From Desulfobacterales bacterium (GTDB taxonomy: Bacteria > Desulfobacterota > Desulfobacteria > Desulfobacterales > C00003060), in NCBI GenBank assembly GCA_030613145.1, contig JAUWMM010000104.1, positions 1-6,646 on the forward strand: a stretch of DNA of 6,646 nt. Reading direction: 5' to 3'. Positions 5,554 to 6,646 of the stretch are shown in pieces. The position numbers were made by a program, and so were the translations under genes. The number at the start of each line of letters is the position of its first letter. Within the stretch, counting starts at the first letter, position 1. The notes below the pieces were generated by a model. The model was not told the DNA's origin and ran no database searches. It worked only from the letters and a program-made list of their open reading frames with translations.

Positions 5554-6042
5554 ATGCCTATTTATGAGTTTTATTGCGAAGAGTGCAACACCATATTCAA
5601 CTTTTTCTCACGCTCCGTGAACACCACTAAACGACCCCTCTGCCCCAGATGCAAACAAAAAAAGTTAAAGAGGCAAATGTCCGCTTTCGCCAGACTTAAG
5701 GGGGCAAAGGAGGAGGGCGATTTGGATGATTTGCCCATAGATGAAGCCAAAATGGAGAAGGCTATGAATCTATTGGCCCGGGAGGCCGACAGCATCAACG
5801 AGGATGATCCGCGCCAAGCTGTCGGTTTGATGCGCAAGCTCTCAGATGTGGCTGGTATCGGTCTTGGGCCGGGCATGGAAGAAGCCCTCAAACGCATGGA
5901 GGCAGGCGAGGACCCGGAACAGATTGAGGCCGAGATGGGGGACCTGCTTGAACAGGAGGAACCTTTCGTAATGGGGGAGAAAAGGGGGCGGAGGGTCAAA
6001 CGGGCTACACCACACCGTGATGAGACCCTCTATGATCTCTGA
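5554..6042 (+). CDS. FmdB-family zinc-ribbon protein with long acidic tail (162 aa)
   Basis: The N-terminus (MPIYEFYCEECNTIF) is the typical opening of FmdB-type putative regulatory proteins. Cys8-x2-Cys11 and Cys30-x2-Cys33 form a four-cysteine zinc ribbon within the first 45 residues. The remaining 115 residues are mostly helical and acidic (GDLDDLPIDEAKMEKAM; MEAGEDPEQIEAEMGDLLEQEE), with a Gly-Leu-Gly-Pro-Gly turn at 103-107 and a basic patch (KRGRRVKR, 143-150). FmdB was named for a proposed role in formamidase/amide gene regulation, but the biochemical function of the family is not settled; DNA, RNA or protein binding are all possible. The tail makes it longer than minimal members of about 70-110 residues. 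AGGAG lies 8 bases before the ATG. The gene is flanked by spacers of 118 and 95 bp, so no operon is evident. Confidence 0.88.
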   Translation: MPIYEFYCEECNTIFNFFSRSVNTTKRPLCPRCKQKKLKRQMSAFARLKGAKEEGDLDDLPIDEAKMEKAMNLLAREADSINEDDPRQAVGLMRKLSDVAGIGLGPGMEEALKRMEAGEDPEQIEAEMGDLLEQEEPFVMGEKRGRRVKRATPHRDETLYDL

Positions 6043-6062
6043 ATGAGGTGCAGAACCTTAAC

Positions 6063-6081
6063 CCCTCCCTCCAGGGGAGGG
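6063..6081. terminator. GC-rich hairpin between the FmdB-family gene and pyrR
   Basis: CCCTCCC (6063-6069) and GGGAGGG (6075-6081) form a perfect 7-bp stem with a TCCAG loop, 20 bases after the FmdB-family stop. No T-run follows on either strand, so it is not a canonical intrinsic terminator. It may slow read-through, be a palindromic repeat, or lie in the pyrR leader. Confidence 0.35.
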
Positions 6082-6087
6082 TGGTGA

Positions 6088-6103
6088 TGGATGGGCATTA
6101 ACT
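6088..6103. repeat. Solo copy of the terminal motif of the 154-409 element
   Basis: TGGATGGGCATTAACT here matches 394-409 (TGGATGGGCACTAACT) at 15 of 16 bases in the same orientation. Six bases further on is ACGAATCGT (6109-6117), the reverse complement of ACGATTCGT at 386-394. It lies 35 bp before the pyrR start, so it may be a solo repeat end or part of the leader. Confidence 0.45.
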
Positions 6104-6137
6104 TTAATACGAATCGTTAAATTAGAAGAGAGTTGCC

Positions 6138-6646
6138 ATGACAACAGAACAGATTATCTTGAAAAGTCCCGATATTGACCGGATTTTGACAAGAATGGCC
6201 CACGAGATCCTAGAAAAGAAAAGGGGGGCGGATAACCTGGTACTGATCGGTATCCGAACGGGTGGGGTATTTTTGGCTGATCGGATAAAGGAAAAGATAC
6301 TTTCTATTGAAGGTACGGATATTCCAAGAGGAGATCTGGACATCACCCTATACAGGGACGACTGGACACGCATAAGCCACCAGCCTGTGGTCCAGAAAAC
6401 CGACCTCCCTTTTTCCTTGGATGGAAAAGAGGTGATCCTGGTGGATGATGTCCTCTTTACCGGCCGTACGGTACGTGCGGCCATGGATGCCCTGATCGAT
6501 TTCGGCCGTCCGGACCGGAGCGAACTGGCCGTTCTGGTGGACCGGGGGTGGGTACCTACGGTCGATGTGGAGGCCGGCAACCTGGTCCAGTATGACCAAC
6601 CGGACCAGCAGGTAGTTGAAGGAGCGATCCAGTTGTCACAGACGCT
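6138..6646 (+). CDS. PyrR-type uracil phosphoribosyltransferase/regulator, 3' end cut by the window edge
   Basis: Residues 1-169 are in the window; Bacillus PyrR has 181, so only the last few codons are missing. PyrR binds UMP/UTP-controlled leader RNA to attenuate pyrimidine genes and also has uracil phosphoribosyltransferase activity. Visible family features are LTRMAHEILEK (17-27), whose Thr18 and His22 align with RNA-contact residues of Bacillus PyrR; LVLIGIRTGG (34-43); DITLYRDDW (68-76); and the PRPP loop VILVDDVLFTGRTVRAAMDAL (99-119). After LAVLVDRG (130-137), however, the expected HRELPIR-x-D-x-VGK segment is absent and WVPTVDVEAGNLVQ is read instead, with no stop or obvious frameshift. 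This removes further basic RNA-binding positions. It could be catalytic only, divergent, or affected by sequence error. The ribosome site is a weak AGAAGAGAG. Confidence 0.88.
   Translation, partial: MTTEQIILKSPDIDRILTRMAHEILEKKRGADNLVLIGIRTGGVFLADRIKEKILSIEGTDIPRGDLDITLYRDDWTRISHQPVVQKTDLPFSLDGKEVILVDDVLFTGRTVRAAMDALIDFGRPDRSELAVLVDRGWVPTVDVEAGNLVQYDQPDQQVVEGAIQLSQT

Noticed and set aside
5571..5999. 142-codon minus-strand frame
   Set aside because: Antisense to the FmdB-family gene; Ser/Pro-rich composition typical of shadow frames.
6122..6599. Minus-strand frames at the right end
   Set aside because: Antisense to pyrR, whose motifs are clear on the plus strand.
1..6646. CRISPR array, tRNA or rRNA gene
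   Set aside because: No regularly spaced direct repeats and no cloverleaf or rRNA signature seen on either strand by eye.

Overview
The window looks like chromosomal DNA of an anaerobic bacterium, most likely a Desulfobacterota (deltaproteobacterial) lineage. This is inferred from gene content: an FmdB-type zinc ribbon with a long acidic tail, a tandem universal stress protein, a two-CBS protein, an AcuC-like deacetylase, PyrR and a Cys-containing family of unknown function, combined with intergenic spaces packed with short palindromic repeats. No marker gene is present, so the placement is tentative.

Layout. Positions 1-153 hold no supported gene. Positions 154-409 look like a 256-bp non-autonomous repeat element bounded by imperfect 16-bp inverted repeats. 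Its right end runs into the 3' end of a small exported-protein gene on the minus strand (361-588). Next on the minus strand come a two-CBS protein (853-1317), a 50-codon remnant resembling the C-terminus of a DUF2780-like protein (1557-1709), a block of GC-rich hairpins (1735-1808) and a 239-aa protein of unknown function (1887-2606). The space 2607-3094 holds a nested palindrome (2866-3050) whose two arms each carry a different insert. An AcuC-like histone-deacetylase-family enzyme (minus, start at 4210) and a tandem universal stress protein (plus, from 4470) diverge from a shared upstream region with a 9-bp inverted repeat. The plus strand continues with an FmdB-family zinc-ribbon protein (5554-6042) and the first 169 codons of pyrR (6138 to the window end).

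How the parts relate. No multi-gene operon is evident; the genes look like single transcription units with leaders of 95 bp or more. The CBS protein (adenylate sensing), the tandem Usp (ATP-binding stress protein) and the deacetylase (acyl-lysine control) fit a general theme of energy and stress response, but the sequence does not link them functionally.

I did not find a clear new multi-gene system. The most interesting signals are the repeat architecture (a nested, twice-interrupted palindrome and a hairpin module shared with the 154-409 element) and a PyrR whose second RNA-binding segment does not match the family although its PRPP loop is intact.
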